Of a stretch of DNA of 64,000 nt, positions 1 through 8,883 are shown piece after piece (within the stretch, counting starts at the first letter, position 1; every line of letters begins with the position of its first letter). Under the pieces are notes generated by a model. The model saw nothing but the letters and a program-made list of their open reading frames with translations, did not search any database and had not been told where the DNA came from. The position numbers were made by a program, and so were the translations under genes. Origin of the DNA: Kineosporia aurantiaca JCM 3230 (GTDB lineage: Bacteria > Actinomycetota > Actinomycetes > Actinomycetales > Kineosporiaceae); contig JODP01000005.1 of NCBI GenBank assembly GCA_000719025.1, positions 248,001 to 312,000 of the forward strand, read 5' to 3'.

Positions 1-110
1 CACTGTGGCGAGGGCGACATCGGCGCCGGGCCCCACGGGGGCCGACCGCGCACCGGTCCGGCTGCTTCGGGCGTCCCCCAGGGCGGTGCGGGGTTTTCGG
101 CGTCCGTCAT
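1..110 (-). CDS. N-terminus of a proline-rich protein (partial, runs off the left edge)
   Basis: Reading leftward from an ATG at 110, about 36 codons stay open to the window edge. The start of the protein reads MTDAENPAPPWGTPEAAG, rich in Pro, Gly and Ala. A Shine-Dalgarno-like GGGAG lies about 6 nt upstream of the ATG, which supports a real start. Proline-rich N-termini of this kind are common on small actinobacterial membrane proteins, but the body of the protein is outside the window, so no function is assigned. Confidence 0.5.
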   Translation of the reverse strand, partial: MTDAENPAPPWGTPEAAGPVRGRPPWGPAPMSPSPQ

Positions 111-217
111 TGGTCTCTCCCGGGACTCGGTCGCCAGGTCAGGAGTTCGGATCGACGCCCGAAATCCCGCCCTGAACGCTGCGACGGCCGGGCAACCCCT
201 ACGGGCGCACGATCCGA

Positions 218-604
218 TCAGGCCGCATCCGCCTTCCCGGCGCCGTTTTCGCCGGCGTTTTCGAGACCGGGCCGACGTCGTCCCGTGACCTTCGCGTAAT
301 CGGCCGCCGCAGTCCAGGTTCCCGCGCCGGCCCCGCCCCGGGGGCGGACGGTTACGCCGAACGGGCCCACTCCGAGCACCTCGTACCAGGCCGAGAGGTA
401 GCGAACCTGGTCGCCCCGCTCGAAATCGGCCGGGCCCCAGTGCGGGGCCGGACCCTCACCGCGGATCAGCTCCAGCGACTGGCTGCCGGTGGTGGCCAGT
501 CCCTGGGCGGCCAGCCGGGCGGTCAGGGACTGCACCGCGTCCTGCAGGTCGGGGGCCGCGTGACGCCCCTCACGGTCGGCGCTTCCGGGAGTGATCGTCG
601 TCAT
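218..604 (-). CDS. Hypothetical protein, 128 aa
   Basis: No family recognised. The N-terminal half (about 20-55) is a mildly charged, helix-prone segment. The middle (about 60-105) looks like a small beta-rich domain with FERGDQVRYLSAWYEVLGVG and a Gly-rich turn. The C-terminus is basic then Gly/Ala rich. No signal peptide or membrane segment is seen, so it is probably cytoplasmic. An AGAGG motif lies 7 nt before the ATG at 604. It lies downstream of no obvious partner: the diguanylate cyclase to its right is on the same strand with about 130 bp between. Codon use matches its neighbours. Confidence 0.6.
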   Translation of the reverse strand: MTTITPGSADREGRHAAPDLQDAVQSLTARLAAQGLATTGSQSLELIRGEGPAPHWGPADFERGDQVRYLSAWYEVLGVGPFGVTVRPRGGAGAGTWTAAADYAKVTGRRRPGLENAGENGAGKADAA

Positions 605-735
605 GCGGGTGCCTCTGTTTCCGCGGCGAGCAGGTGCGTTCGCCGATCGATGTGGCCCTTGAGCCGGAAAGTCAGCTCACTTTCACCCCGCCCCCGGGGC
701 ATCGCAACCCGGAAGGGCCTGATAACGAAACGATC

Positions 736-2286
736 TCAGGAAACGCCGGCGAGATGCCCCTCGTAGTGGACGATGTGCACACCCCCGCCGCGGCGCTTCA
801 CGTCGTACATGGCCGCGTCGGCCGAGCGCATCACCGCGGCGGCGAGCGTCTCCCGGTCGAGATCCGGTTCCGCCGCAGGGCGGTTTCCGGCCGGGGCGGT
901 CTCGTCCAGCACGACCACCCCGATCGAGGCGCCGACCTGAACGGTGAGCGGGCCGACCGCCACCGGAGCGCACATGTCCCCGAGGATCCGCTGGGACAGC
1001 GCCGGGGCCTCGGCGATCCCGCAGTCGTGCAGCAGCACCACGAACTCGTCCCCGCCGATCCGGGCGATGGTGTCGCTGTCGCGGACCATCCGGCCCAGGC
1101 GCTCGGTCACCGCGCAGAGCACCGCATCGCCGATGTGGTGCCCGTGCGTGTCGTTGAGCACCTTGAACCCGTCCAGGTCGATGTAGACCAGCAGACCGCG
1201 CGGGCCGGCGACGAACTCGGGCAGCCGGCGCTGCAGCAGCTCGCGGTTGGCCGCTCCGGTCAGCTGGTCGTGCTCGGCCAGATCGCGCAGCGCGTTGGCG
1301 GCCCGTTCCTGGGCCCGGGCCATCCGGTAGAAGCGCAGCACGATGGTCAGGGCGACGACCAGGGTGGCGGCCAGGCTGGGGATCCGGGCCAGCCCGGTCT
1401 GCGCGGTGAGGGCGTTGGTCAGGCTCACCGCGGTGAGCGAGAGGCCGAGCACGCCGACCCGCCAGATCTGCAGGTGCTGGCCCGCCCCCTGGCGGGCCGG
1501 GGCGGTCAGCCGGCTCCCGCTGGGGTGCAGAGCGCTCGCCCCGAGCGCGGTGTTCAGCACCAGGAAGCCGGCGTCCAGGTGCCCGGTGTCGAAGTTCGGC
1601 ACCCGATGGGACAGGGTCTGGAACAGGAAATCCAACGGCAGGGCAGCCCCGAAGCCGGCCACCAGCAGGCCGGCCGCCGTTCCCCAGGAGCCCGGGACGA
1701 GCAGGATGGTCATCGCCAGGCTGAAGACGAACACGTCGCCGAGCGGGTAGAGCAGCGCCACGAAGGTGTCCATCGGGGTGGGGTTGCCGGCCAGCCCGGG
1801 CTCCACGATCACCAGCCAGACGCCGAGACCGGCCGCGGTGAACACGGTGAGCACGTCCAGCCGGATGTCGCGCACCACGATCCGCGGCAACCGCCGCAGC
1901 CGGATCATCTCGCTCACCGCCAGGATCTCCAGCGGGTAGGAGCCGAGCCAGAAAATGTCCGGTGGCCCGACCCGTCCGGCTGAGATGTCCAGCACCTCCA
2001 TCATCCGCTGCACGCTGTCGCCGGTGAACCAGAAGAGGCTGACGACGGTCAGCAGGTACCAGGGCCGGCGGTCGCGGACCGGCATCCTCCGGGCGGCGGC
2101 GAACAGCGCCAGGCTCAGGAAGACCTCACCGAGCAGGTAGGTGAGGGAGGCCGTGGTGCTGGCCGGGGCGATCGCCGTGGGCAGCGCGAGCACGCCGTTG
2201 ACCAGGAGCAGCCAACGCCACCAGGGCCGCCGGAAGGTCCCCACCGGGGTCCGGGCGGACCTGCCACCGTCGACCGTCACGATCAT
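736..2286 (-). CDS. Membrane-bound diguanylate cyclase (GGDEF), 516 aa
   Basis: Makes cyclic di-GMP from two GTP. The N-terminal two thirds (about 20-325) holds some nine hydrophobic segments, giving a multi-span membrane sensor region of unknown ligand. The GGDEF domain fills about 345-500. Its active-site motif RIGGDEFVVLL has an intact GGDEF at residues 411-415. An RxxD product-inhibition site (RDSD, 402-405) sits exactly five residues before it, so feedback control by c-di-GMP is likely. No EAL domain is present. The ATG at 2286 has no clear ribosome-binding site, so the true start may be slightly downstream. It is transcribed away from the olefin operon that begins 270 bp to its right. 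Confidence 0.9.
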   Translation of the reverse strand: MIVTVDGGRSARTPVGTFRRPWWRWLLLVNGVLALPTAIAPASTTASLTYLLGEVFLSLALFAAARRMPVRDRRPWYLLTVVSLFWFTGDSVQRMMEVLDISAGRVGPPDIFWLGSYPLEILAVSEMIRLRRLPRIVVRDIRLDVLTVFTAAGLGVWLVIVEPGLAGNPTPMDTFVALLYPLGDVFVFSLAMTILLVPGSWGTAAGLLVAGFGAALPLDFLFQTLSHRVPNFDTGHLDAGFLVLNTALGASALHPSGSRLTAPARQGAGQHLQIWRVGVLGLSLTAVSLTNALTAQTGLARIPSLAATLVVALTIVLRFYRMARAQERAANALRDLAEHDQLTGAANRELLQRRLPEFVAGPRGLLVYIDLDGFKVLNDTHGHHIGDAVLCAVTERLGRMVRDSDTIARIGGDEFVVLLHDCGIAEAPALSQRILGDMCAPVAVGPLTVQVGASIGVVVLDETAPAGNRPAAEPDLDRETLAAAVMRSADAAMYDVKRRGGGVHIVHYEGHLAGVS

Positions 2287-2555
2287 TCGGTCGGTCCGGT
2301 CACTGCACCGTCCAACGGTCGCCGGGCCAGTTCACCCGATCGCCCACCGCCGACGGAGCAACCCGTCACCCTGCGCTCCGGCCGTCGTCGCCGTCCCCGC
2401 ATTCCCGCCATAACCAGATATCAGATCGCATCAGCGGCCCCATGGGGAGCGGAATGCTGATTCCGTGTCAGGATGGAAGATGGCCCAGACCCCTTCCGAC
2501 ACTGCCGTCCGGGGTCGGCCCCGTCGATCCCCCAGCCCCCCAAGGTGAGAGTACT

Positions 2556-3569
2556 TTGATCAATTCTGCGGTTGTGAGCACCGGACACGCGATACCGGAC
2601 GGCGTGATCACCTCGGACGAGATCGAAGCCACGGTCGCCGAGCGCAGCCGGAACTTCACCATGCCGGGTGGTCTGGTGGAGCGTCTCACCGGCGTTCGTG
2701 AGCGGCGACACGTCGAGCCCGGCACCACCTCCTCCGACCTGGCCGCCCAGGCCGGGCTGGCGGCGCTGCGCAATGCCGACGTCGACCCGCTGTCGGTCGA
2801 CTTCCTGATCTACTCCTCGGCCTCGCACGACGTCTCCGAGCCGGCCACCTCGGCGATCGTGCAGCACAAGATGGGCGCGCGGAACGCGACCTTCGCCGAC
2901 ATCAAGAACGCCTGCAACAGCTTCCTGAACGGGCTCGACTTCGCCTCCGCGGCGATCGCCACCGGCCGCGCCCGCCGGGTGCTGGTGGTGGCCGGCGAGG
3001 TGCTCTCCCCCACGATCAACTGGGCCATCGAGAGCTCCCACGACCTGCGCCGCAAGCTGGCCGCGCTGACCCTGGGCGACGCCGGTGGGGCGGTGCTGCT
3101 GGAGGCCACGCGGGACGAGGACACCGGGGTCCTGCCCGGGCGGTTCATCTCCGACGGCTCGCAGTGGGAGCTGTCCACGGTGCTGTCCGGCGGCAACCTG
3201 ATGGGCCACGACAGTTCCCGCTTCTACTTCGAGTGCGACAGCGCGGCGCTGCAGAGCCTGGCCATCGAGCACATCCCGCCGCTGATCGAGAAGTCGATCA
3301 GCGAGATCGGCTGGAAGCTCGACGAGATCAAGCGGATCTTCCCGCACCAGGTCTCCAAGGGCGTCACCGAGGCGCTCTGCACGGCCATCGGCTACTCCCG
3401 CGACCAGGTCTCGGTCACCCTCGACCGGTTCGGCAACAACGCCGCCGCCAGCATCCCGCTCTCCCTCAGCCTGGCCGCCGAGCAGGGCCTGATCAGCAAG
3501 GGCGACAAGCTCCTGCTGGTCTGCGGGGCAGCCGGATTCACGGCCGGCGTGCTGCCGGTGATCTGGTGA
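2556..3569 (+). CDS. oleA: OleA-like thiolase-fold acyl-CoA condensing enzyme
   Basis: First step of long-chain olefin synthesis: head-to-head condensation of two fatty acyl-CoAs to a 2-alkyl-3-ketoacid. The 337-residue protein has the KAS III/thiolase fold with the Cys-His-Asn set visible: Cys120 in KNACNSF, His264 in FPHQVSK and Asn294/295 in FGNNAAA. Length matches known OleA (about 340 aa). The start is taken as TTG at 2556 because AAGGTGAGAG lies just upstream. An ATG at 2442 would add a Pro-rich tail foreign to the family. The stop overlaps the next gene's GTG by 4 bp, and the following genes are the other ole enzymes, so OleA is preferred over FabH. An alternative role as a lone FabH-like initiation enzyme is unlikely in this context. 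Confidence 0.9.
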   Translation: MINSAVVSTGHAIPDGVITSDEIEATVAERSRNFTMPGGLVERLTGVRERRHVEPGTTSSDLAAQAGLAALRNADVDPLSVDFLIYSSASHDVSEPATSAIVQHKMGARNATFADIKNACNSFLNGLDFASAAIATGRARRVLVVAGEVLSPTINWAIESSHDLRRKLAALTLGDAGGAVLLEATRDEDTGVLPGRFISDGSQWELSTVLSGGNLMGHDSSRFYFECDSAALQSLAIEHIPPLIEKSISEIGWKLDEIKRIFPHQVSKGVTEALCTAIGYSRDQVSVTLDRFGNNAAASIPLSLSLAAEQGLISKGDKLLLVCGAAGFTAGVLPVIW

Positions 3570-6145
3570 GCGCGAGCCTCACCCAGGCCGCGCCCCCCGG
3601 AGTGGACCCGCGCTGGGTCCGGACCGTCCGCGTCCCTGATTTCAATGGCATCGAGCGTTCCTGGCACGTCCTCGACAACCGGTCCACGCTGTCCGGCCCG
3701 CCGGTCGGCACGCTGCTGTGCGTGCACGGCAACCCGACCTCGTCCTACCTCTGGCGGCACGTCATCGCCGCGCTCTCGACCGGCGAGCGCCCCTGGCGGG
3801 TGATCGCCATGGACCAGCTGAACATGGGCTGGTCGGAGCGCACCGGGGTACGGCGGCGGCTGGAGACCCGGCTGGACGACCTCGGCCGGCTGACCGACGC
3901 GCTCGGCGTCGACGGCCCGGTGGTCACTCTCGGGCACGACTGGGGCGGCTGCATCTCGCTCGGCTGGGCCACCCGGCACACCGCGCAGATCGCGGCCGTG
4001 GCCGTGCTCAACACCGCAGTTCACCAGCCTCCGGGTTCGGCCCTGCCGTTCCTGATCGCCGCGGCCCGGTTACCCGGCGTCCGCCGTTTCGTCACCGCCA
4101 CCAGCCCGATCTTCCTGCGGTCGACGCTCGCGATCGCCCATCCGCGGCTGCCCGAGGAGGTGCGCGCGGGGTATCTGGACCCGTACCGCGGGGCCTCCCG
4201 CCGCACCGGCATCGACGAGTTCGTGGAAGACATCCCGGTCTCCCCTGCGCACCCGAGCTGGCCCGCGCTGGAGAGCGTCGTGGAGGGTCTGCCCCGGCTG
4301 GCCGAGGTACCGGCGCTGATGCTGTGGGGTCCGCGCGACCCGGTCTTCACCGACCTCTACCTGCGCGATCTGCGCTCGCGGTTGCCGCAGGCGCAGGTGC
4401 ACCGGTTCGAGAAGGCCGGTCACCTGGTCGCCGAGGACGCGGAGGTGGCCGGGGCGGTCCGGCAGTGGCTGACGGACGTCGTCGAGCCCCGGTTGCGGGG
4501 TTCAGAGCCGATTGCGGACGTCGGTCAGCCCGCATCGACGCAACCGCGCCGACCGCTGTGGGCAGCTTTGGAAGAGCGGGCCGACGACCCGCAGCCGGCT
4601 CTTCTGGAGCCGAGCCACGCCAATGCGGAGATCGCCAGCTGGCGCAGCACCAGCTGGCGGCAGCTCTCCGGCGATGTCCACCGCGTGGCCGCCGGCCTGT
4701 CCGCCTCCGGCGTGCAGCCCGGAGACCGGGTGGCCCTGCTCATTCCCCCGGGGGCCGACCTCACCGTCGCCCTCTACGCCTGCGCCCGCATCGGCGCGGT
4801 GGCCGTGATCGCCGACGCCGGTCTGGGCCTGCCCGGCCTGCACCGGGCGGTGCGGGGGGCCGCCGTCAAGCACGTGATCGGGATCGACCGGGGCCTGCTG
4901 GCCGCCCGCGCGCTGCGCTGGCCGGGCCGGCGGATCTCGGTCGGGGTGAAGCCCGGCTCGGCCCGGGCCCGGCTGCTCGGTGCCACCCTGAGCCTGGAGT
5001 CGCTGAAACAGGGCGCCGCCCAGCCGCTTCCCGCCGAGCCGGGTCCGGACGACGAGGCGATGGTGATCTTCACCTCCGGCTCCACCGGCCCGGCCAAGGG
5101 CGTGGTCTACACCCACCGCCGGCTCGAGGCAGTGCGGGACGCCCTGGTCTCCGCGTACGGGTTCCGCGCTGAGGAAGACCGTTTCGTGGCCGCGTTCGCC
5201 CCGTTCGCACTCTTCGGTCCCGCTCTCGGCGTGGTCTCGGCGGTGCCGCAGATGGACGTGACCGCCCCGCGCACACTCACCGCCAAGGCGCTGGCCCAGG
5301 CCGCCCGGGCGATCGACGCGACGATGATCTTCGCCTCCCCGGCCGCCCTGACCAACGTCCTGGCCACCGCCGGGGAGCTGAGCGAGGCCGACCGCACCGG
5401 CCTGGGCCCGGTCCGCCTGCTGCTCTCGGCCGGGGCCCCGGTCCCGGCGAGTCTGCTTGCCGCCGTGCAGGACCTGGTTCCGGCGGCGTCTCTGCACACG
5501 CCGTACGGGATGACCGAGGCGCTCCTGCTGACCGACGTCGACCTGGCCGAACTGCGGGCCGCCGGTCCGGGCAACGGGGTGCTGGTGGGCCGGCCTCTGC
5601 CGGGCGTCGAGGTCACCGTCGCCCCGCTGGACCAGCTCGACTCGATCGCCGACAAGCCCGAGGTGACCGGCGAGATCCTGGTCCGCGCTGGGCATCTGAA
5701 GGACCGGTACGACCAGCTCTGGGTCACCCAGCGGGCGACGTCCACGGCCGAGGGGTGGCACCGCACCGGCGATATCGGCCACTTCGACGCGGACGGCCGG
5801 CTCTGGGTCGAGGGCCGCCTGGTCCATGTGCTCAGCACCGCCGAGGGTTTCGTCACCCCGGTCGGGGTCGAGCAGCGGATCGAGACCGTTCTCGGGGTGC
5901 ACCGGGCCGCCCTGGTCGGGGTCGGGTCGGCCGGGCTGCAGCAGCTCGTGGCGGTGCTGGAGGCCGACGCGCCGGCCGGGGTGGCCCCGCCCGCGCTGGC
6001 CGCCCAGGTCCGCGCGGCCGCGTCCGTCGAACTGGCGGCGGTGCTGGTCACCGACGGCCTGAAGACCGACATCCGGCACAACTCCAAGATCGACCGCACC
6101 GAGGTCGGCCGCTGGGCTGAGAAGCGCCTGGCCGGCTCGCGATGA
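3566..6145 (+). CDS. oleBC: OleBC fusion: beta-lactone decarboxylase plus beta-lactone synthetase
   Basis: A single 859-residue protein joins two ole enzymes, as is known in actinobacteria. Residues about 1-310 are an alpha/beta hydrolase of the haloalkane-dehalogenase type (OleB). It has HGNPTSS, a nucleophile Asp125 in GHDWGG and a catalytic His286 in KAGHL. Residues about 335-859 are an adenylate-forming enzyme (OleC) with the phosphate loop TSGSTGPAKG (503-512), YGMTE, TGD and a late Lys841 in RHNSKIDR. OleC activates the 3-hydroxyacid and closes a beta-lactone; OleB removes CO2 to give the alkene. The GTG start at 3566 overlaps the oleA stop by 4 bp and the stop overlaps oleD by 4 bp, so the three are translationally coupled. 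The linker between the parts (about 310-335) is Pro/Arg rich. Confidence 0.93.
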   Translation: MSASLTQAAPPGVDPRWVRTVRVPDFNGIERSWHVLDNRSTLSGPPVGTLLCVHGNPTSSYLWRHVIAALSTGERPWRVIAMDQLNMGWSERTGVRRRLETRLDDLGRLTDALGVDGPVVTLGHDWGGCISLGWATRHTAQIAAVAVLNTAVHQPPGSALPFLIAAARLPGVRRFVTATSPIFLRSTLAIAHPRLPEEVRAGYLDPYRGASRRTGIDEFVEDIPVSPAHPSWPALESVVEGLPRLAEVPALMLWGPRDPVFTDLYLRDLRSRLPQAQVHRFEKAGHLVAEDAEVAGAVRQWLTDVVEPRLRGSEPIADVGQPASTQPRRPLWAALEERADDPQPALLEPSHANAEIASWRSTSWRQLSGDVHRVAAGLSASGVQPGDRVALLIPPGADLTVALYACARIGAVAVIADAGLGLPGLHRAVRGAAVKHVIGIDRGLLAARALRWPGRRISVGVKPGSARARLLGATLSLESLKQGAAQPLPAEPGPDDEAMVIFTSGSTGPAKGVVYTHRRLEAVRDALVSAYGFRAEEDRFVAAFAPFALFGPALGVVSAVPQMDVTAPRTLTAKALAQAARAIDATMIFASPAALTNVLATAGELSEADRTGLGPVRLLLSAGAPVPASLLAAVQDLVPAASLHTPYGMTEALLLTDVDLAELRAAGPGNGVLVGRPLPGVEVTVAPLDQLDSIADKPEVTGEILVRAGHLKDRYDQLWVTQRATSTAEGWHRTGDIGHFDADGRLWVEGRLVHVLSTAEGFVTPVGVEQRIETVLGVHRAALVGVGSAGLQQLVAVLEADAPAGVAPPALAAQVRAAASVELAAVLVTDGLKTDIRHNSKIDRTEVGRWAEKRLAGSR

Positions 6146-7122
6146 AGGTTCTGGTCACCGGGGCCAGCGGGATGCTCGGGGGCGGGGTGGCCCGGAAACT
6201 GGCCGACCGTGGGGACCAGGTGACGGTCTTCCAGCGCCGCCCCTCGTCCCTCCTCGGTATTCGCGAGGTGACCGGCGACATCACCGATCCCGCAGCCGTT
6301 CTCCGGGCGGCTGAGGGAATGGACGCGGTCGTGCACCTGGCCGCGAAGGTGAACGTCACCGGCCCCTGGGCGGAGTACGCGGCGGCGAACATCGACGGGG
6401 TGCGCAACCTGCTCTCCGCGCTGCGGCAGACCGGCACCCCGCGCCTGGTGCACGTCTCATCGCCCTCGGTCGCCCATCACGGAAGGGCACTGGTCGGAGC
6501 GGGCGCCGGGCCGGCCGACCCCAAGCACGCCCGGGGAAACTACGCACGCAGCAAGGCCGTCGGCGAACAGCTGGCGCTGGAGGCCGACGACCCGGACCTG
6601 GCCGTGGTGGCGATCCGCCCGCACCTGGTCTGGGGGCCGGGTGACACCCAGCTGGTCGGCCGGATCGTGGAACGGGCCCGGCAGGGCCGGCTTCCGCTGA
6701 TCGGGTCGGGCGCGGCCCTGATCGACACCACGTACGTGGACAACGCGGTCGACGCCACGGTCGCCGCCCTCGACCGGGCCGAGCTCGCGCACGGTCAGGC
6801 CCTGGTCGTCAGCAACGGTGAACCCCGGCCGGTGGCCGACCTTTTCGCCCGGCTGTGCGAGGCCGCCGGAGTGCCGCCGCCCACCCGCCGGGTGCCGTTC
6901 CCGGTGGCCTGGCTGGCCGGGGCGGCCGTGGAAGGGGTCTGGGCGCTGGGCCGGCGGCGGGACGACCCGCCGCTCACCCGGTTCCTGGCCGAGCAGCTCG
7001 CCACCGCGCACTGGTTCGACCAGCGGACCACCCGCGCGGTGCTCGACTGGACGCCGGAAGTCGGCCTGGAAGAGGGTTTCGAGCGGATGCACCGGCACTA
7101 CGGCTTGTCCGCCACCGCCTGA
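6142..7122 (+). CDS. oleD: OleD-like NADPH-dependent 2-alkyl-3-ketoacid reductase
   Basis: Extended short-chain dehydrogenase of 326 residues. It reduces the OleA product to the 2-alkyl-3-hydroxyacid used by OleC. The Rossmann glycine motif TGASGMLGGG is at 6-15 and the catalytic pair is Tyr134/Lys138 in NYARSKAVG. The HLVWGPGD and late aromatic-rich regions resemble the 3-beta-HSD branch to which OleD belongs. ATG overlaps the oleBC stop (ATGA). Its 3' end overlaps the convergent diguanylate cyclase gene by 25 bp, so the operon ends here with no room for a separate terminator. Confidence 0.9.
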   Translation: MKVLVTGASGMLGGGVARKLADRGDQVTVFQRRPSSLLGIREVTGDITDPAAVLRAAEGMDAVVHLAAKVNVTGPWAEYAAANIDGVRNLLSALRQTGTPRLVHVSSPSVAHHGRALVGAGAGPADPKHARGNYARSKAVGEQLALEADDPDLAVVAIRPHLVWGPGDTQLVGRIVERARQGRLPLIGSGAALIDTTYVDNAVDATVAALDRAELAHGQALVVSNGEPRPVADLFARLCEAAGVPPPTRRVPFPVAWLAGAAVEGVWALGRRRDDPPLTRFLAEQLATAHWFDQRTTRAVLDWTPEVGLEEGFERMHRHYGLSATA

Positions 7123-8759
7123 GCCACCCTTCCCCGCCCCTCCCGTTTGGCCACGTACAGCTGCCGATCCGCCTCGGCGGGCAGGTGGGCCAGGTCCGAG
7201 GCCGGGCCGCGGTACAACCCGAGGCTGATCGTGATGGCCATGCCCGGGGCCACCTCGTCCCACGGGTGCTCGCGCACCGCCCGGACGATCGCCTCGGCCC
7301 GGGACTCCCCCACGCCCTCACTGTCCTGCGGCATGATCACCACGAACTCGTCGCCGCCGAGGCGGGCGGCCAGATCGGCGCTGCGCACCTGGGCGGCCAG
7401 CAGACTCCCGATCCGGCGCAGCACCTCGTCCCCGGCGTCGTGCCCGAAGGAGTCGTTGACCGCCTTGAAGTGGTCCACGTCGATCATCATGATCACCAGC
7501 TCGGGCGCCCGCGGGAGCCGGCGCCGGCGGTCCCGGCCCGGGCGCGGGGCGCGGAGTTTCGCCCCGGCCACCGACCGGCGGACCCGTTCCAGGTAGGCGG
7601 TGTAGGCCCGGCGGTTGCCCAGCCCGGTCAGGTCGTCGACCAGGATCTGGTCGCGCAGGAACTCGTGCTCCACCCGGCGGCGCTCGGCGTCGATCGCCGC
7701 CCGCATCGAGGAGATCCGGCTGAGCCGCGAGTTCCAGCGCAGGCTGACCAGTTCCTGGGCGTAGATCAGGGCGGCCGACGGGGTCTGCGGGTGGTGCGCA
7801 GCCAGGTTCAGGGCCAGAAGCCGCACGTGCACCGGAACGTCCAGGCCGATCGTGCCGGCGCCCGCCTCGGCCAGCCCGGCCGCCCGGGCCTGGTCACCGG
7901 CCGCGCGGGCGCGGATCGCGTCGGCCACCGAGAGCATGCTCAGATTGGGGTCGTCCTCCAGTTCGCGGGCATGCTCGGTGACCAGGTCCCGGTCGGTCGG
8001 CGAGGGGAGCCCGGACAGGGCGGCGAACAGGTCGGCGAAACCATGCAGTTTGGCCGCCCAGGTGACCGGCCAGCCCGGGTCCAGCGGCGGCAGGACGTCC
8101 GGCAGCCGCTCGGCGGCCAGCTGGCCGGCGGCTTCCCAGTCCCCCACCTCGGCCAGGGCGCAGGCCTCGTCCAGAGCCATGTCCATGGAGTTGATGTGCA
8201 CGACCCGGCGCTGCAGCCGCAGCACATGACCCCAGAACGGGTCGTCCCGGGCCATGAACAGCTCCTCGACAAGGGCGTACTGCTCGTGGATGAGCGGCCA
8301 CAGGCCGAGTGCATGGAAGGCTCCGGCCACCTCGATCCGGGCGGCCACCCGGTGCACCACCAGGCTGTCCGCGTCGTCGAGCAGGGCAACCGCGCGGACC
8401 AGCGGCTCGGCGCCGGACAGGCCCGCGGGCAGCGCCGTCCGGCGGCCGGCGGCCCGCATCGCGGTGGTGGCCAGGGCGAGAGCCAGCAGAGCCGGGTCGC
8501 CGAGTACGTGGGCGGCCTGAACCATGGCCTGGACGTGCTCGGTGTCGTCCCGCCCGAACTCGCGGTCGCTCAGGGACCGGGCGAAGTGCAGCAGCACGTC
8601 GACGTCGCGCCAGGACTCCCGGCGGGCCCGGGCGTCGAGCCGCGCCACCCGCTCCGTGACATCCCGGTCCTGCGCCGCCTCGAGCAGCTCGTAGGCCTCC
8701 AGAAGGGCCAGCTCGTGCGGCTGGGCCGGCGCCGGCCCCGCGTCCTGAGCCGGGATCAC
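7098..8759 (-). CDS. Soluble diguanylate cyclase with helical-repeat N-terminus, 553 aa
   Basis: Residues about 10-360 form a long Ala/Leu-rich alpha-helical region that looks like degenerate TPR-type repeats, probably a protein-interaction sensor. Residues about 370-550 are a GGDEF domain with LGGDEFVVIM (GGDEF at 468-472) preceded by the RSAD inhibition site at the right spacing, so it should make c-di-GMP and be feedback inhibited. No membrane segment is seen. The GTG at 8759 is chosen because AGGAGG lies 9 nt upstream; a TTG at 8828 is possible but has no such site. It converges on oleD with a 25-bp overlap and diverges from the WYL regulator gene. Confidence 0.87.
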   Translation of the reverse strand: MIPAQDAGPAPAQPHELALLEAYELLEAAQDRDVTERVARLDARARRESWRDVDVLLHFARSLSDREFGRDDTEHVQAMVQAAHVLGDPALLALALATTAMRAAGRRTALPAGLSGAEPLVRAVALLDDADSLVVHRVAARIEVAGAFHALGLWPLIHEQYALVEELFMARDDPFWGHVLRLQRRVVHINSMDMALDEACALAEVGDWEAAGQLAAERLPDVLPPLDPGWPVTWAAKLHGFADLFAALSGLPSPTDRDLVTEHARELEDDPNLSMLSVADAIRARAAGDQARAAGLAEAGAGTIGLDVPVHVRLLALNLAAHHPQTPSAALIYAQELVSLRWNSRLSRISSMRAAIDAERRRVEHEFLRDQILVDDLTGLGNRRAYTAYLERVRRSVAGAKLRAPRPGRDRRRRLPRAPELVIMMIDVDHFKAVNDSFGHDAGDEVLRRIGSLLAAQVRSADLAARLGGDEFVVIMPQDSEGVGESRAEAIVRAVREHPWDEVAPGMAITISLGLYRGPASDLAHLPAEADRQLYVAKREGRGRVAQAVADKP

Positions 8760-8839
8760 GCCGGTCGCCCTCCTCAGACTCGGTTGCTGGCTCGCACCCT
8801 TCCATCGGCAGAACGAGGCCGGGGGCAAAGCAGTTCCTC

Positions 8840-8866
8840 AGTAGCGGCCAGGTTCTGACCGTTACT
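8840..8866. promoter_or_regulatory. Imperfect inverted repeat, possible WYL-regulator operator
   Basis: AGTAGCGG and CCGTTACT form 8-bp arms with one mismatch and an 11-nt spacer. It lies in the divergent gap between the diguanylate cyclase and the WYL regulator, 17 bp before the regulator's ATG. Autoregulation of both genes is an inference from position only. Confidence 0.35.
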
Positions 8867-8883
8867 AAGGGCATGATGGACGT

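Noticed and set aside
634..1983. 449-codon open frame on the + strand
   Set aside because: It lies antisense to the diguanylate cyclase and has the Arg/Gly/His/Gln-rich composition of a shadow frame; the GGDEF protein on the other strand has clear motifs.
4502..6079. 525-codon open frame on the - strand
   Set aside because: Antisense to the OleC part of the OleBC fusion; Gly/Arg/Gln-rich shadow with no motif.
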